Origin: Hemerocallis citrina
Taxonomy: Eukaryota; Streptophyta; Magnoliopsida; Asparagales; Asphodelaceae
Direction of reading: 5' to 3'
NCBI GenBank assembly: GCA_017893485.1
Contig: CM030368.1
Location: forward strand, 173,506,004-173,570,003
DNA: 64,000 bases
Shown here: one piece after another, positions 1 through 12,081 of the stretch
Position numbering within the stretch: the first letter of the stretch is position 1
How the letters are laid out: each line of letters begins with the position of its first letter
Made by a program: the position numbers and the translations under genes
The notes under the pieces: model-generated
Databases searched by the model: none
What the model saw: only the letters and a program-made list of their open reading frames with translations
What the model was told of the DNA's origin: nothing

Positions 1-722
1 ATATCGTGCACCTCCATTACTACGTGTTCGTGATGGCCCAAATAGGTCCATGTGCAAAAGTTCAAGGGGTATAGAGGTTGATACCATTTTCTTGGGCTTG
101 TGAGAACTTTTAGTTTGCTTACCGAACTGGCACGACTCACATGATTTATCTTTTTTGAATTTGATTTTAGGGATCCCCTTCACAAGATCCTTGGTTAAAA
201 GTTTGTTGAGATTATCCATGGCTGTGTGTCCAAGTCTCCGATGCCATAACCAACCATCCTCATTTCTAGCAACAAAACACCTCATAATTTTCTGTGCTAA
301 TTCATTAAAATTTATGACATATACATTGTTGCATCTGTTAGCGAGAAGTAAACAAGATTTATTGCTATCTAGACAGTGCATGCATTTTTATCAAAAGTAA
401 CAGTATAACCTTTATCACATAATTGACTGACGCTAAGTAAACTGTGTTTCAAACCTCTTACCAATAGAACATCCTCAATGGAGTATGAAGGACCAAAGTT
501 TATTTTACCTTTACCAATGGTTTGACCAGTGCTATTATCTCCAAAGATGATATCCTTCCCTCTTTCCCTTGATTTTGATGTAAAGTATCTATTGTCATCT
601 GTCATATGATTTGAGCATCCACTATCAAAGTACCACCGATCTTTGGTCTTGATACGCTGAGCTACCAGTATCAATATTAGTAGGTATAATTTTGGGTGCC
701 CAAGTTTGTTTTGAACCTGCAT
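1..722 (-). pseudogene. copia protease and pre-integrase region, partial
   Basis: On the minus strand the aspartic protease signature WYFDSGCSNHMTDD lies near 630-590, followed by the usual downstream protease residues (IEDVLLVRGLKHSLLSVSQL). The final bases read LLHMDLFGPSRT, the junction between the pre-integrase zinc region and the integrase core in copia Pol. The catalytic D-S-G is intact. An in-frame break lies near 369 and the integrase core is cut by the window edge. Confidence 0.82.
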
Positions 723-2590
723 TTACATTCTTTCTTACCCAAACAAAATTAGTATTCCTTTTTAGTAAACAATTGTAAGAAATATGACATAGTCTACAGC
801 AGTAGTGACATGTGATACGATTATGCCTTGGGTCATGCACACTTGCATAGTTTTAAGTTGGTTTGTGATTATGTTGGTGACTGTGCAAGTGTGTATGACA
901 TGATGATTTAGATTTTTGATGGTGTATTGGCTCTTCGTAACCAAGTCCTCGATTATCATGATAAGATCTTGAATTCTTTGTAATAAGGTAACTGGGCCTT
1001 TCATATTTTTCAACAATTTTCTCGAGCTCAATTACTCTTTTACAAAGTCTTTTCCTGGTCATCTCATCATTTTTGTGTTCTACCGAAGGGTGTCTAGTGT
1101 GGCATCAAGTATTCTATTTTGCTCAAGGGCTTCATTACAACCTTCCACTACCTCATCAAAATTTATTTTACATTCTTTTAAATCATCAGTGAGTTTAGCA
1201 ATATAAGCAGATTTCTCATGAATTTCTCTTAAGTTTTCATTATGTGTTGCTAAGGATTCTTGAATTTGTTGTTTTAAAAGTTCATTTTCCTCTAGCAATA
1301 CATCAAGATCTTTTCTAAATGACTCGAATTTTTCCATGATTAAAGAATTTTTATTTTCAGTTTTTTATTTTTAGCAATGACTCGAGTCATGAGATTCATT
1401 TGAAATTTGTTTGTATTGTCTCAATTCTCGACTCAATTTCTTAGCACAATCTTTTAGTCCATTACACGTGTCTACTAACTCATCATAAGTGGGTTCTTCG
1501 ATTACCTCTTCTTGAGATGGTGATTGCACCTTACCATTTCCAAGAGCCATGAAGCCAATATTGTTGTGACATTTCTCATCCTCATTTGAATCAAGTCTAG
1601 CCATGTTGCCTTCAGTGCCTTCTTTTTTAATCCCGGATTAGAGTGGTAGTAGTCCCTATTTCTGTCATGTGAGACAGGACAATTTGCCCGAATGTGTCCA
1701 AGCTTCTTGCATTTGTAGCAAACGTCTTCTTTATCCTTTTCTTTTTCACCTTGATACCTGTCATATTTTTTATGTTTAAGGTACTTACGAAACTGCTTAG
1801 TCAATAAGACGATATCTTTGTCTGACTCCTCACTGTCTGATTCTGCTTTTGATGGTCGGAATTTTTTTGCTTTCAGGGCGATGGTTCGCTCTTCGGTTTT
1901 TGGTTCAATCCCGATATTCTGCCAGTATCTTTTGGTTTCATGTTCATCTCGTATGTCTTCAGCTTTCCTTAGAAGGTGTAGTAATCGAATCCATTTTCCT
2001 CAAGGGTCTCCCTCATTGCAACAGCTTGTACATTCCATTCAGATGTGAGACATCTTATGAGTTTTCTGACCTTTCGGTCATGATCCAACCCTTACCTAAG
2101 CTCTCAAGCTCGTGTGCAATGATATCGAATCGGGCAAGCATTTGATCTATGTTTTCTCTTGGCAACATAAGAAAAACATCAAACTTATAAAAACATAAAT
2201 TTACTTTAGCTTTTACCTCAGAAGCGGTTCCCTCATGCCGTTTCAACATGTTGCTCCAAATTTCGTATGATGTCTTACAATTTTGCCTGCATTGCTTTAA
2301 TTCTTCATTGTTCAATCCTGCATACAGATCCGTCATAGCTTTGAATTTGCAGTTTTTAGTGCTAGCTCTGCTTGTGAGAAGGTCGTCTTTCCATCACTAA
2401 CCGGAATATCTATTTTGTTTATGCACACATTCCAAACTTCTTCTCCAAGCATCTGTAAGAAATGAGACATACGAACTTTCCAAACATCATAGAATTTTCC
2501 ATCAAAATATGGTGAGCATGTAAGACTTGTCCCAATTGAGACGAATGGCTCCGATGAGTAAAAGTTTTCGGGAGGAGGGATTTTGTCCAT
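625..2590 (-). pseudogene. copia gag, frameshifted (SIRE-like)
   Basis: Gag forms the cytoplasmic particle that packages element RNA. The likely start is the ATG at 2590 (MDKIPPPENF), just downstream of the primer-binding site. In order: an N-terminal region with YFDGKFYDVWKVRM, a UBN2-like gag domain (SYEIWSNMLKRHEG) in a second frame at 2336-2055, a CX2CX4HX4C knuckle (CYKCKKLGHIRANC) near 1712-1670, a strongly charged heptad-like coiled coil at 1337-1080 (LLEENELLKQQIQESL), and a second knuckle (CHYCCRLCHISYNC) near 800. The domains are collinear but lie in different frames, so at least three frameshifts interrupt the gene. Confidence 0.8.
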
Positions 2591-2628
2591 TGGACCTTTT
2601 ACTTAAGCTTTGAAGCTTTTGATAAGCA

Positions 2629-2644
2629 CCTCGCTTTGATACCA
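2629..2644 (-). promoter_or_regulatory. primer-binding site (initiator tRNA-Met) of the SIRE-like copia
   Basis: The minus strand reads TGGTATCAAAGCGAGG one base inside the LTR end. It matches the initiator-Met complement TGGTATCAGAGC with one change. It fixes the orientation of the element. Confidence 0.85.
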
Positions 2645-2645
2645 C

Positions 2646-2919
2646 TGTGAATCACTCTAGAGGGGGGTGAATAGGGTCATTGCGCAGAATTAAAAAATTT
2701 AATAAATAAAGTTGTAAATTAAAAGAAAATAGATAGAGAGAGCAAACATAGCAAGCACAAGTGACGCAACGATATAACGTGGTTCGACCCTCAGGTCTAC
2801 GTCCACACCACTTACTTGTATCAATTCTCTGCCACAAGCATTCCACTATACTTAAACCAATGTACAGTGATTCTCGAATTCAGGTCGAGAGACCTATCAC
2901 ACCCACAGGACTTCTAACA
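2646..2919 (-). repeat. 5' LTR of the SIRE-like copia, about 274 bp
   Basis: On the minus strand the repeat starts TGTTAGAAGTCC and ends GATTCACA, with the primer-binding site directly after it. The right boundary was set by where homology to the interior of the large-LTR element resumes (2920 onward matches the reverse complement of about 12550-12630). The partner LTR is outside the window, so the exact edges are inferred. 274 bp is short for SIRE elements, and an internal deletion is possible. Confidence 0.65.
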
Positions 2920-3310
2920 CAAGTTAAAATACACCATTATTCGAAATACATAATTTTCGTTTAGAAAACTTTTTAATAGAAGATCCAAAATGAATATACG
3001 AATGATAATCAAGATACAGAAAATATTCATGAAAAATAATTATAAAGAGAAAAATAGGTAGGAGAAAAATGAATTTATACCCAATAAAGAACAAAAGAAG
3101 AGGATGATTGCAAAGGACAAAAGGAAATAAGAAATCAAAGAATTGAATATGAAGGAAGAGGAATGAGGGGGCATAACCGAAGTTGATGAGGATATGACAG
3201 GGAAGAAATAGCTAGCATGATACTGAATATTGAATCGACAAAATATGATGGATGCAAGAACAGAAGAATAAATGACGCAAGAACTGGAATGCGACAAAAT
3301 AGCAAAATAC

Positions 3311-3769
3311 CTACAATCGCACCTTTGGCAGTCTCTGCTTCCTTTGTAATCTGGTTGTGGGCCTGATCACATTCTCCAGCCTGTCCTCCATTGGGAGCTG
3401 ATCCTCCAGTTGGTGCACTTCTCCTGTTCCTTGGGCAGTCTCGAACCTTGTGGTCATTCGCTCTGCATACAAGACATCACAGTTGGCTACCCAACAATCC
3501 TTGTGTACATGACCAATCTTGCGACAATAGTTACATGTTGGGCCCTTCCTTCTATGGGTCTGCCTCATGATAGCGAAGGCGTGATGCTGGTGGGCAAATA
3601 CACACAGTCAGGTGAGCTGTGCATTCTCCTGGGCTCTTTCCAGACTAGCTCTCATCATCTCATTGTGTTCTCGCTGTAGCTCCATCATTCGTTGCATCGC
3701 CTGAAGAATGGTGACATTCTCTGATGTTTCAGCCCTAGGCGGAGGAGTCGAAGAATCTTCACGAGCCAT
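3311..3769 (-). pseudogene. short gag-like gene with one zinc knuckle
   Basis: The start is the ATG at 3769, in the same context as the homologous gene at 11803 and as the gag of the gypsy element at 52980. The product has a charged helical stretch (MQRMMELQREHNEMM) and an intact CCHC knuckle CNYCRKIGHVHKDC. An in-frame TGA replaces a CGA codon just after the helical part; otherwise the frame stays open to 3311. Relative to the plus-strand copy, one base is missing just after the knuckle, so the distal part reads in another frame. A truncated gag could allow packaging by a related element; that is inference. Confidence 0.75.
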
Positions 3770-3953
3770 AGTCTGCAAAACCATCCAGTTGGTGAGTACC
3801 CAGACATACGTTGGTTATTACGTGTTTATGTGATCAACGTGGCGCGCATATTATTGAGTTAACATGGCTAGAACAAAACTTGACTAATATATCAATCAAA
3901 GCCAAACCTTCGTAAAGTTAGTCATATTTGACTGATATATTATCCAACCTTGG

Positions 3954-3965
3954 GCTCTGATACCA
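3954..3965 (-). promoter_or_regulatory. primer-binding site (initiator tRNA-Met)
   Basis: The minus strand reads TGGTATCAGAGC nine bases inside the LTR end, exactly complementary to the 3' end of plant initiator tRNA-Met. Confidence 0.93.
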
Positions 3966-3974
3966 CTAAAAACC

Positions 3975-6900
3975 TGTCACGCCCCGCTTCCCAAAATATG
4001 GGAATATGAGCACGTAACGAAGGCCGAGTGAATGATTATACATTATCCATAACATGTAACAGATTAACTCAACAATATATAAGAGAATACAACTATGCAA
4101 GAGAAATGTAACCACATAAACAATGAATAAACTCCAAAATAATCATGAAATAAATTAACCAAATAATAATCCAACATCTAGGATAAAATAAACTCCGGAA
4201 ATATAAGCCCAAAACAAAGTACAAAGTCATAACAATGTTCAGAGAAATAATCTAGCAATAAATAAATTAAGCAGCGCAATCTTGGACTCCATCTCTAGAA
4301 TCGTTGCTCACCAATTCCTGCTGGTAGAGATCCTTCGGTACCTGTAAATACTTGATCTAAAAAGAAAGAAAATAGTGTCCTTAGAGCAAGTCGTGGACAG
4401 CAAGTAGAGAAAAACAGAGGATAAAGGAAACATGTATATCAAAAAAAAAGGGGCAGGATCAAAGTCAAAGAACAAACTAAAGAGCAGACAATAATATAAA
4501 AGGTTTACAATTAATCAAACATGTAATGAGTGATATCAAGTCAAGTTCAATAGAGGATCAAGTATGCAGGTTATTAATCATTTTATTAGTCTATCTAGTG
4601 CACCTACTACTGCGTCCCATTCCACAGGTTCGGCGCAAACACACAGTGGACGTTTTAGACTGATTGTGAATTCACGGATCGTGTACTCGGATAACAAGAT
4701 AATGTGATAACGTGATAACCTTCTTCCATGATAATATTCCTCGTTCTTCTATGTCAAGTGTTCAAGTGAACAAGAAGGCCTTACCGAGTACATTTTCCGA
4801 TCATTCACTACAAAGTCTACTCATAATACCCCGACTTGTTAATAATTTATTTTCATCCTATGTGAACATACAAGAATGTGTCAATGTTGAATGATACCAA
4901 GTGTGACTAATTCTACTCGTTACAGACATATCATGAAGCAAACAAATCAAATAAGCACAATTCACACAATCAGGGCAGCATGACCTTATTGTACTAAAAA
5001 ATGGATTACTACTACTACAGAAAAGCAAACCTGGATCCGTCAGAAATTTTAGAAAGTAGAATCTCTGCCGGTTCCAACAAATATATATATGACATATAAA
5101 TGTTACAGAAACTAGGGTGAAGACTCTATTCTTTTTTAGATTTTATGTTCAGGCAGCATGTTGTAAATTGTGTTCACCTATTTGTTTCAGGTCGGAAAAC
5201 TCATCAAATAAACCTATAAAAATTCTAAGTAGTTCTTACACTTGTCTAGGTTCAGCTAGATTTATTTCAGATTTTTATTTTATTGTTAACATTCTCAAAT
5301 AAATTATAGAGCAGCAGGATACGCATGCATTTATAAATCTGAAAATTCTGACACAGCTGTACTAAAATGATGATATCTAACATATTACAAATCAGAATTC
5401 AGAGCTGCAAAAAGGGTAGTAAACTAGATATCTGAGGCTAAATTTCATGTTCAGAAAGTTATTTCAAAATACAACAGCAACATGGTCGAAAATTTGATTC
5501 TAAAAGAAACAACTAGCAGTCCAGAATTTATTTTGACATGAATAGGCAAGAATTAAACCATACAATCATATATTTCATGTAAATTAATAATCAAAGTGTT
5601 TTTAGGTGTTTAACATGCATAATTTCAGTTCTAAGATGTAATTTCACAGGCATGGTAATTTCATCAATCAAATCAATCTAACATGTATACCAAATTCATC
5701 AATGATCTACAACATGGATCTAGTTATTTTTCTTGTAAATGTGCATATGCAATGAAACAATAGGAACTATGTTTTAGATCAAAGAGAGCGGTACCATGTT
5801 AAGAATATCTTGGGTTAGCTCGTGTAAACTCTCAATAAACTTAACAGAATTGTCAAATACAACATGATAAGAAAAAGGACGGGATCTACTTGCAGAGATC
5901 AAAGGAATCTTGAACAAAATAAAATACTAGTTCAAGAAGAGACTTGCCGGTTAGACGGTTAATTCAAATAAATGGAATAATGGGATAATAACCTTGGGCA
6001 ACGGCCTAAAACATGGACGAGTCACACACAAAACACCAAACAACGACTCAAGATCCAACAACACATAACCCCTTCAGCAGATCCCAAGGCAAAAAGCAAA
6101 CGGCGGATCCCCTTCACAAACACAGAACAGCAACACGCTTCGGATCCTTTACACTACACAGTGAACACCAAACAGCAACTTCAGATTCCCTATGCTAAAA
6201 CAGCAAGCGGCGAAGTCCACCACTGTGCTATCTTCTTCCCCACTTCGACAGAGAGAGAAGGAAAGAAAGCTGAAGAGGGGACGACGACGTATGGTGGCGC
6301 TGCAGTTGGGAAACGACGGCAGCAGAGACCATGGTAAGGGCGGCGACAGTGGATGACGGTGGTGCTGCGGTCGGGAAGCGATGCAACGACCAGGCTCGAT
6401 GGCGAGGCGACTATGTTCCTTGACAAAAACAGAAGAGGAGAATAGCAGGGGTGTTCGGGCTTGGACGACGACGACGAGGAGGATGGGGGTTCTTCAGTGG
6501 TTGCGGGGGTGATCGGGAAGGCGAAGACGGTGGCAACGAAGCAGATGAGAGGTGCAGGCGACGAGGTTAATGGCAAAGACGGGGATGATGAGGAGAGGAT
6601 GAGGGGTCGGAGGGGACAACGAAAGGAGCGACGGGAGGCAGCTGTGGGTTCGGTGAAGACGGAAATAGAGAAAGGGAGATGAGAGCGGGAGGATGAACAG
6701 TAACGGGGTAGGGGGAATGCACGGTAGATGGGTTAATGACGGCTAGGGTTAGGGAAATAGATTAAGGTTTTAATATAATAGATAATAGTATTTGTAGGGG
6801 AAAAAGTGATATATAGGGCTATTGGGTAATTGGCTTTAGATCCAATAAGTAAAATAGGTAGGATATAAATATAGTGGATCAATATAAACTCAAACACAAA

Positions 6901-7444
6901 AGAATAGGAAATCTGAAAAAATATGGTTTATAACAAAAATACAATTTGTATCACATTACATAAATTATTTGGAATAATTAAAAATACAATTATTAAATAA
7001 GAACGGTTTTGTTTTAATAATCAACTGACGGAGAAAATAATAATAACAATAGTTTAAATAAATAATTCCTAAACAATAAGAATAATAATAATAATAACAA
7101 TAAGAATAAAAATACTAACAATAATAATAGTGACAATAATAATAATAATAACAAAAATAACAATAAATAATACTAACAACAACAATAGCAATTATCAGAA
7201 TAATATCATTGTGAAAAAAAATAGGAATTTGTTGAAATAGTCGAAACAGTAATAATATTTTTTTTTATTTAAGTTAAAACGTGAATAGTTGATCAAGTAG
7301 ACCTGGAAACAAAATTTATTCGAAATAATTATAACTATTGTTTAGAAAAAATGCTTTAACACGAAATCTAAAACGAATTTAACAATAACGAATTTATAAA
7401 TATCGAGATACAGAAAATACGTATTTGCAGAAATGGGGGTTACA
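3975..7444 (-). repeat. 5' LTR of the left large-LTR element, 3.47 kb
   Basis: On the plus strand it begins TGTCACGCCCCGCTTCC and ends GGGGGTTACA, the reverse complement of the ends of the LTRs at 7999 and 13813. It holds the family's inverted repeat GTACTCGG/CCGAGTAC (about 4680-4795), a GC-rich leader-like stretch (about 6200-6700, the source of long but meaningless frames) and an AAT-rich tract (7080-7180). I see no gene in it. Confidence 0.9.
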
Positions 7445-7993
7445 CCGTCAATCTCCATGAAGTGGAAGAAAAGAAAAACTCAAGATCCTTAATGATCCTG
7501 ACTGAAGAAAACAAATAAGTATCACACACACTTGGATTGATTGTTGAATTGATTAGTTCAGAAGATTTTTCTCAAAGTTAATAGGTGAAGAATACACAGT
7601 GGGTTTGTCCAAATATATAGACGGGGAAGTATATCTATCAAAAATAGAAACGATACATTCCAAAAAAATGAACAGCGCGAGTTATGGTCGACCGCAATTA
7701 GGGGATAGTCGACCGTTCATCTTTTAAACGAAAAGTCGAAAGATGAATGGTCGACTGCTTCATTATATTGCCATAACGTACGGTCGACCGACACTGAAGT
7801 ACGGTCGATCGTAATTGTACTGTTCATGACGAATCCACTTTATATTCTTACAATATACTAATCAATTCACAATCAATTAAATACATATAAAATCTCAAAG
7901 ATATGGTATCCGAATAACTGATTTTGCTGGCTTTCTTGGGCACTAATTAACATGTGCTTCTTTTTGAATAACTTCTTCATTTGCTTGATCTTG
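7445..7993. other. unclassified DNA with repeated GTCGAC palindromes
   Basis: This stretch lies between two large-LTR elements in opposite orientation and carries no convincing reading frame. From 7686 to 7811 the motif GGTCGACCG and close variants occur five times, and 7708-7753 can fold into an imperfect stem-loop. It was continuous with the sequence from 17473 before the element at 7999 inserted. It may be part of an older LTR, but I found no ends. Confidence 0.5.
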
Positions 7994-8281
7994 CAATCTG
8001 TAACCACCATTTCTGCAAATACGTATTTTATGAGTATTTTCTATATCTTGATGGTTATAAATTTGTTATTTGTTAAATTCGTTTTGAATTTCATGTTAAA
8101 GCATTTTTCTAAACAATAGTTATAATAATTTCGAATAAACTTTGTTTCCATTTCTACTTGATCAACTATTCACATTTTAACCCTCAAAAAATATTATTAC
8201 TGTTTGGACTATTTCAATAAACTCCTATTTTATATTATTTTACTACTATGATAATTGCTATTGTATAGTTAGTATTGTTAC

Positions 8282-8348
<67 letters not shown>
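8282..8348. repeat. (ATT)n microsatellite in the LTR
   Basis: About 22 uninterrupted ATT units. The 3' LTR has a shorter tract at about 14098-14138, which explains part of the LTR length difference. Confidence 0.95.
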
Positions 8349-8810
8349 GTCACTATTATTATTGACATTATTTTTATTCTTATTGTTATGATTATTATTA
8401 TTATTATTGTTATTGTGATTAATTAGTATTTCTATTATTATTTATATTGCTGTTATTATTATTGTTGCAATTGTTACTATTATGATTATGATTATTTTAT
8501 TTTATAAACCATATTTTACTAATTATTTCCCCTAATTTCCTATTTTGAATTTTTATTGTATTTTCGTATCTGGATTCTCTCTATTATATTATAATTTTGC
8601 TTTTCTCGAGTTCTCTTATTTTCTTTTGATCATTCCGTTCTTTTTCTCCTGTTTTTGGTTCATTGCAAATTTTTCTCAATGTGATTTGTGTTTGATTTGT
8701 TCTGCTTTATGTTCATCTCATTGTTTTATGCTTGTTCGTCTATTTTTGGAGCCAAAATCGGTACCCAAAACCCATTAAATCACAACCCAAAATCCAATTT
8801 CTTAATTCCT

Positions 8811-8835
8811 TATAAATACCATCATTAAACCCTAA
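8811..8835 (+). promoter_or_regulatory. LTR core promoter: TATA box plus telo-box-like motif
   Basis: TATAAATA at 8811 is followed by AAACCCTAA at 8827 and a CT-rich leader. The same arrangement is kept in the 3' LTR (TATA at 14612). Telo-boxes near plant transcription starts are known, so this is the probable start of the element RNA. Function is inferred from position. Confidence 0.65.
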
Positions 8836-10818
8836 TAATATATTCTCTCTCTCTTTCCACCATTTTCTTTCTCTCTCCTCGATCCCATCTTTTCTCTGTT
8901 TCATCTCCAACTACCCCGAATCCAAATCCCCATCGCCCTAGCCTTCCGATAGCCATCAACGACCTCCACCTTCATCTCCTTCGTCCTTGTCATCGCCCTC
9001 TCGTCATCCTCTGACCATCCCCATCGTCATCCTCTGACCATCCCCATCGTCATCTCTTCCCCTGTCGTCAACTCTTCAACCCGAACCCATTACCCATTGC
9101 TCCATCGCCGTCTTCCTCATCCATCACCTTCGTCTTCGCCCTCCGCTCACCCTCGCAACCACCGGAGAACCCACTTCATTGTCATCATTGCCGTCGTCCA
9201 TGCCCCGTTCACCCCGTCATTGTCTTCCCATGTTTTCGAGCAAAAACAGAGTTTGCACTCATCGAAACCTCGCCGTTGCCGTCGCTTCCCGACCACAACA
9301 CTGCCATCGTCAGTGCCGCTGCCTCACTGTGGTGTCGTCACCGTCGTCCCGAGCTCAGCCAGCCGTTGCCACTGTCCCCCGCACACACACACTCTCTCTC
9401 TTTGTCGAAGTGAGGAAGAAGAAGGGTAGGGATTGGCCGAAGTGGTGTTTGCTGTTTTGGGTGTAGGATATCCGACATTGGTGTTCGGTGTTTGTGAAGT
9501 GATCCGCCATTTGCTTGTTTGCTTAGATCTGCTGTGGGCATGTGTACTGTTGGATCTGGAGTTGCTGTGTTTTGTTGTTCGCTGTTTTGCACGTGTCTCG
9601 TCCGTATTTTGGTTCGTCACTCGGGATCCTTATATCGTTATTCTATTTATACGAATCTACTAATTAATAGGCAAATCTCTTCTTGAACTAGCATTTTATT
9701 TTGTTCAAGATTTCTTTGATCTCTGCTTGTAGATCCCGTCCTTTTCCTTATCATGCTGTTATTTAACAATTCCGTTAAGTCTATTGAGGGTTTACACGAG
9801 CTAACCCAAAATATTCTTAACATCGTGCCACTCTCTTTGATCTAAAACCTAGGCCTCTATTGTTTCATTCATATGCACTTACATGAAAAATAACTAGATC
9901 CATATTGTAGGCTTGTTTGATGAATTAGACATGTTAGATTGGTTTGATTGATGAATTAATACCATGCCTGCGGAATTGTATCTTAAATATAGAAATATGT
10001 ATGTTGATACCTAGGATCACTTTGATTATTAATTTGCATGTAATATATGATTGTATGACTTAATTGTTGCCTATTCATGTCAAAACAAACTCTAGACAGC
10101 TGTGTGTTCCATTTTGAATCAGATTTTCGACTATGTCTCTGTTATATTTTGAAATAACTTTCTGAACATGAAATTTAGCCTCAGATATCTAGTATACTGT
10201 CCTTTTTGTGGATTTGAATTTTGATGTGTAATCTGTTAGATATCATCATTTTAGTACAGCTGTGTCAGAATTTCCAGATTTACAAATGCATGCGTATCCT
10301 GGTGTTCTATAATTTATTTGAGCATGTTAACAGTAAAATAAAAATCTGAAATACATCTAGCTGAACCTAGACATGTGTAGGAATCACCCAGAATTATTAT
10401 AGATCTATTTGATGAGCTTTCTGACCTAAAACAAATAGATGAACACGATTTACATCATGCTACCTGAACATAAAACCTGACTAGAATAGAGTTTTCAGCC
10501 TAGTTTCTGTAGCTTTTACATGCCTTATTTATATTCGTTGGAACCGGCAGAGAGTCTACTTTATAGAACTTCTGACGGATCAAGATTTTCTATTTTGTAG
10601 TATCCGTAATCCATGTTTTAGTACAGCAAGATCATGCTGTCCTGATTATGTGATTGTCCTTATTTGATGTTTTTGCTTCTTGCTTTGCCTGTAACGAGTA
10701 GAATTAGTCATACTTAGTATCATACAATATTGACACCTTGCATGCTCACATAGGACGAAAATAAACTATTAACAAGCCAGAATATTATGGGTAGACTTGG
10801 TAGTGAACGATCAGAAAA

Positions 10819-10926
10819 TGTACTCGGTAAGGCCTTCTTGCACGCATGAACACTTGACATGGAAGGTGGAGAAACACTTATTATCTTGTTATCTTGTTAT
10901 CTTGTTATCTTGTTGTGCCGAGTACA
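10819..10926 (+). repeat. inverted repeat enclosing an 8-bp minisatellite
   Basis: TGTACTCGG (10819-10827) and CCGAGTACA (10918-10926) form a perfect 9-bp inverted repeat. Between them the unit TTATCTTG is repeated in tandem. The 3' LTR has the same frame (about 16627-16765) with more, partly diverged copies. Confidence 0.85.
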
Positions 10927-11606
10927 CGATCCGTGAATTCACCATCAGTCTAAAACGTTCATTGTGTGTTTGCGCCGAACCTCTAGTATGTAATGCAGTA
11001 GTACGTGTACTAGATAGGCTAATAAAATGATTAATAACCTACATGCTTGATCTTCTATTGAACTTGACTTGACATCACACATTTCATGTGTGATTACTGT
11101 AGACCTTTGATATTGTTGCCTACTCTTTGCTTTGTTCTTTGACTTTGATCCTGTCATTTTTCTTTGATATTCATGTTTCCATTATCCTCTATTTTTCTCT
11201 ACTTGCTATCCACAACTTGCTCTAAGGACACTCTTTTCTTTCTTTTTAGATGAAGAATTTACAGGTACTGAAGGAACAATAGCAGAAGAACTTGGTGAGC
11301 AAAATCTCTGAAGATCAGAGCTGAACTAGACTAATATAGCTATCTCTTGTTATTTGCTTTTTGTACTGCTTTTATCATACTTTGTATTCCTAGATGTTGG
11401 ATTATTATTTAGTGAATTTATTTCATGATTATTTTGGAGTTTATTCATTGTTTATGTGGTTATTCTTTTCTCTGCGTGGCTGTATTCTCTTGTATATTGT
11501 TGAGTTAATCTGTTACAGCTTATGGATGATGTATAATCCTTTGCTGGGCCTTCGTTACGTGCTCGTATTCTCGTATTTTGGGAAGCAGAGCGTGATAAGT
11601 TTTTAG

Positions 11607-11618
11607 TGGTATCAGAGC
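11607..11618 (+). promoter_or_regulatory. primer-binding site (initiator tRNA-Met)
   Basis: TGGTATCAGAGC lies nine bases inside the 5' LTR end and matches the 3' end of plant initiator tRNA-Met exactly. The following CCCAGG is shared with the gypsy element at 52817. Confidence 0.95.
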
Positions 11619-11802
11619 CCAGGGTTGGATAATATATCAGTCAAACATCACCAACTTTATGGAGGTTTGTCTTTGATTGATATATTAGTCAAGTTTGGCT
11701 CGAGCTAGGTTAACTCAATAATATGCACGCCACGTTGATCACATAAACACGTAGTAACCAACGTATTTCTGAGTACTCACCAACTGGATGGTTTTGCAGA
11801 CT

Positions 11803-12081
11803 ATGGCTCGTGAAGATTCTTCGACTCCTCCGCCCATGGTTGAAACATTAGAGTATTTCGCCATTCTCCAGGTGATGCAGCGAATGATAGAGCGACAACG
11901 AGAACACAATGAGCTGATGATAGCTAATCTGGAAAGAGCCCAGGAGAACGCACAGCTCACTCGGCTGTGTGTATTTTCACACCAGCATCACGCCTTCGCT
12001 ATCATGAGGCCGACCCATAGAAGGAAGGGCCCGACATGTAACTACTATCACAAGATTGGTCACATACGCAAGGATTGCTGA
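11803..12081 (+). pseudogene. short gag-like gene, knuckle degraded
   Basis: The ATG at 11803 sits in the context TTTTGCAGACTATGGCTC, also present before the gag of the other copy and of the gypsy element. The product starts MAREDSSTPPPMVE, continues through a charged helical part (QRMIERQREHNELM) and ends at a zinc knuckle CNYYHKIGHIRKDC whose second cysteine is now tyrosine. A TGA ends the frame right after the knuckle, where the other copy has TGG. Beyond it a second knuckle remnant (CLVCGANDPK) can be read to about 12160. The two copies have different lesions, so the family's gag was probably longer. Confidence 0.75.

Larger units (their letters stand above)
1..2919 (-). mobile_element. 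SIRE-like Ty1/copia retrotransposon, 5' part, running off the left edge
   Basis: The element reads leftward: LTR (2646-2919), primer-binding site, gag with a zinc knuckle and coiled coil, a second knuckle, protease, and the start of the pre-integrase region at the window edge. Reverse transcriptase and the 3' LTR would lie outside the window. The right edge at 2919 abuts sequence homologous to the interior of the large-LTR element near 12600, so this copia inserted into that element. The long gag with a coiled coil suggests the SIRE/Maximus lineage; that assignment is inference because no RT is visible. Several frameshifts make it inactive. Confidence 0.85.
2920..7444 (-). mobile_element. large-LTR non-autonomous gypsy-type element (LARD-like), 5' half
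   Basis: Reading leftward: a 3.47 kb LTR (3975-7444), primer-binding site, leader, and a short gag-like gene, then the SIRE-like copia interrupts it. The interior is collinear with 11598-12620 of the complete element at 7999-17472, so both belong to one family. No reverse transcriptase or integrase is visible in the retained part. The right flank is CCGTC at 7445; the other side of the target duplication is not in the window. Confidence 0.85.
7999..11597 (+). repeat. 5' LTR, 3.60 kb
   Basis: In order: an AT-rich start, an ATT microsatellite, a TATA box with a CT-rich leader (8811-8880), a C-rich stretch (about 8900-9420), then diverged modules with TTTTAGTACAGC-like cores, a minisatellite enclosed by an inverted repeat (10819-10926), and the end GCGTGATA. 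The frames in the C-rich part encode only low-complexity Ser/Pro/His runs and differ between copies, so I do not call a gene. Confidence 0.92.

Noticed and set aside
8827..8835. AAACCCTAA as a telomeric repeat
   Set aside because: Only a single unit next to a TATA box, conserved in both LTRs; better read as a telo-box-like promoter element.
9097..9466. Ser/Pro/His/Arg-rich frames in the LTR leader (also 6190-6682, 40080-40308, 42506-42785, 49378-49679)
   Set aside because: They come from C- or G-rich leader sequence, differ between LTR copies of the same family and show no domain. I treat them as base-composition artefacts.
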